This document shows, piece after piece, positions 63,309-64,000 of a DNA stretch of 64,000 nucleotides; positions within the stretch are counted from its first letter, which is position 1; every line of letters starts with the position of its first letter. Under the pieces are notes generated by a model. That model did not search any database. It was not told the origin of the DNA and saw only the letters and a program-made list of their open reading frames with translations. Made by a program: the position numbers and the translations under genes. Source of the stretch: Bin87 sp965203985. GTDB lineage: Bacteria; Chloroflexota; Dehalococcoidia; Lucifugimonadales; UBA3495. The stretch covers positions 558,001 through 622,000 of the forward strand of contig CBDBDS010000002.1 in assembly GCA_965203985.1 (NCBI GenBank). The letters are read 5' to 3'.

Positions 63309-63812
63309 ATGGGAATCCTCAATTTGCTGGTAGCTCGTGGGGTCGATGCTACTGGCCTCCACGGCAGCGAGGAAGTCTTGGTCCGGGCCGCTCCGGAACA
63401 AGTTTATGAATTGCTGTGCGACGTGACGAAAATGGGAGAATGGAGCCCGGAGTGCTTTCGATGCGAATGGCTGGGTGATGCAGTCAGCGCGCGCCCGGGC
63501 GCGCGCTTCCGGGGACATAACCGACGAGGATGGATGAGGTGGTCTACCGAGTGTACGATAACCCATTACGAACCGTATGCAGTATTCGGATTCGAAACCA
63601 AGCCGCCCGTGGGTAAAGTGCAAAGCCGTTGGCGATTTGACCTTGAACCTGACGCGGATGGCACCATTCTGCGGGAATCGTTCGAAGTATTGTGGTACCC
63701 CCGTCCCGTGTTTGGCCTCGTTTTTGGCGGGCAGTCAAACCGACTTGCCCAGCTACGCGAGGGCGTGATCCAGACTCTGCTACGGATCAAACGCGCCGCC
63801 GAGGCGGCGTGA
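63309..63812 (+). CDS. SRPBCC-family protein (polyketide cyclase/dehydrase-like)
   Basis: 167 residues, AGGAG eight bases upstream of the ATG. SRPBCC pattern: EEVLVRAAPEQVYELLCDVT, KMGEWSPECFRCEWLGD, GARFRGHNRRGWMRWSTECT, TDADGTILRESFEVLW-like LEPDADGTILRESFEVLWYP. The fold is a hydrophobic-ligand pocket; bound ligand unknown. An IS5-type remnant ends just before its ribosome site, so its original promoter may be displaced. Confidence 0.85.
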   Translation: MGILNLLVARGVDATGLHGSEEVLVRAAPEQVYELLCDVTKMGEWSPECFRCEWLGDAVSARPGARFRGHNRRGWMRWSTECTITHYEPYAVFGFETKPPVGKVQSRWRFDLEPDADGTILRESFEVLWYPRPVFGLVFGGQSNRLAQLREGVIQTLLRIKRAAEAA

Positions 63813-64000
63813 CCCCGCCATCCCGGGCGGTTCCCGACCGGTTGCGTCCGTTGCGTCCATGCACAAGACGCCAGGACTGCGGAGACGTCCCTGCTGTTCA
63901 TCACGGACGGTGCCGGGGCTCGGCCCGTTCACTTGACGGGAAAGCGCCTGACACCGTCCGACGATCACAAGAGCAGGTTTTTTACTTGATTCGAACAACC

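Overview
The window is about 62% GC. Most genes carry Shine-Dalgarno-type starts, and it mixes a small amount of metabolism with a large amount of defence, mobile and decayed DNA. The gene content (thiolase-like protein with a DUF35 Zn-ribbon/OB partner, F420/luciferase-type oxidoreductase, DUF1800-DUF1501-NHL operon, YhaO/YhaN pair, AddAB-type nuclease, IS1380/IS630/IS701/IS5 elements) suggests an environmental Chloroflexota-like bacterium, perhaps a SAR202/Dehalococcoidia relative. That is an inference from content only; there is no rRNA, and I found no convincing tRNA.

Layout. 1-6.2 kb: a partial cysteine-peptidase-like protein, a winged-helix-like protein, a broken membrane protein and two tandem HEAT-repeat proteins. 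6.5-11.4 kb: an intact IS1380-type element nested in an IS630-type MITE, a thiolase/DUF35 pair and a dead IS630 copy. 11.6-25.3 kb: the nuclease/ATPase pair YhaO-YhaN (plus strand), then a minus-strand defence block: Type III-like restriction subunit, small protein plus PIN toxin, a very long methyltransferase and an OLD-like ATPase/TOPRIM nuclease. The methyltransferase gene carries a whole second gene, a four-helix-bundle (23S-IVP/S23 family) ORF in another frame. This ORF is bounded by a perfect 15-bp inverted repeat belonging to a repeat family that has entered the same gene in several other places. 25.3-36 kb: an ImmA-like remnant, a conserved hypothetical, addB and addA (both with disrupted frames), an EEP-family hydrolase and gene debris. 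36-42 kb: an internally deleted integrase, an apparently complete IS5 (IS427-like) element, a decayed IS701-like transposase carrying a short mobile hairpin, an IS1380 remnant, a small membrane protein and a subtilase fragment. 42.4-47.3 kb: luciferase-like oxidoreductase and the DUF1800-DUF1501-NHL operon.

47.4-55.5 kb: a decayed Type I restriction operon on the minus strand (truncated hsdR, then hsdS and hsdM with frameshifts). Between hsdR and hsdS sits a chain of toxin-antitoxin genes (antitoxin-doc, hicB-hicA-hicB, an orphan antitoxin, hicB-hicA), several of them overlapping by 4 bp. 55.8-62.6 kb: a plus-strand run of mostly unrecognised genes. It opens with an unusual HTH-HNH-HAD fusion and an L7/L12-like protein and contains a good sigma70-type promoter, two paralogous proteins, a TM2-domain protein and four more orphans. 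62.6-64 kb: an internally deleted IS5 copy immediately upstream of an SRPBCC protein.

Two themes recur. First, small repeats have inserted in frame into coding sequence (methyltransferase, IS701 transposase). Second, many frameshifts fall in C/G homopolymers of defence genes. The second could be real decay or uncorrected long-read error, and the sequence alone cannot decide.
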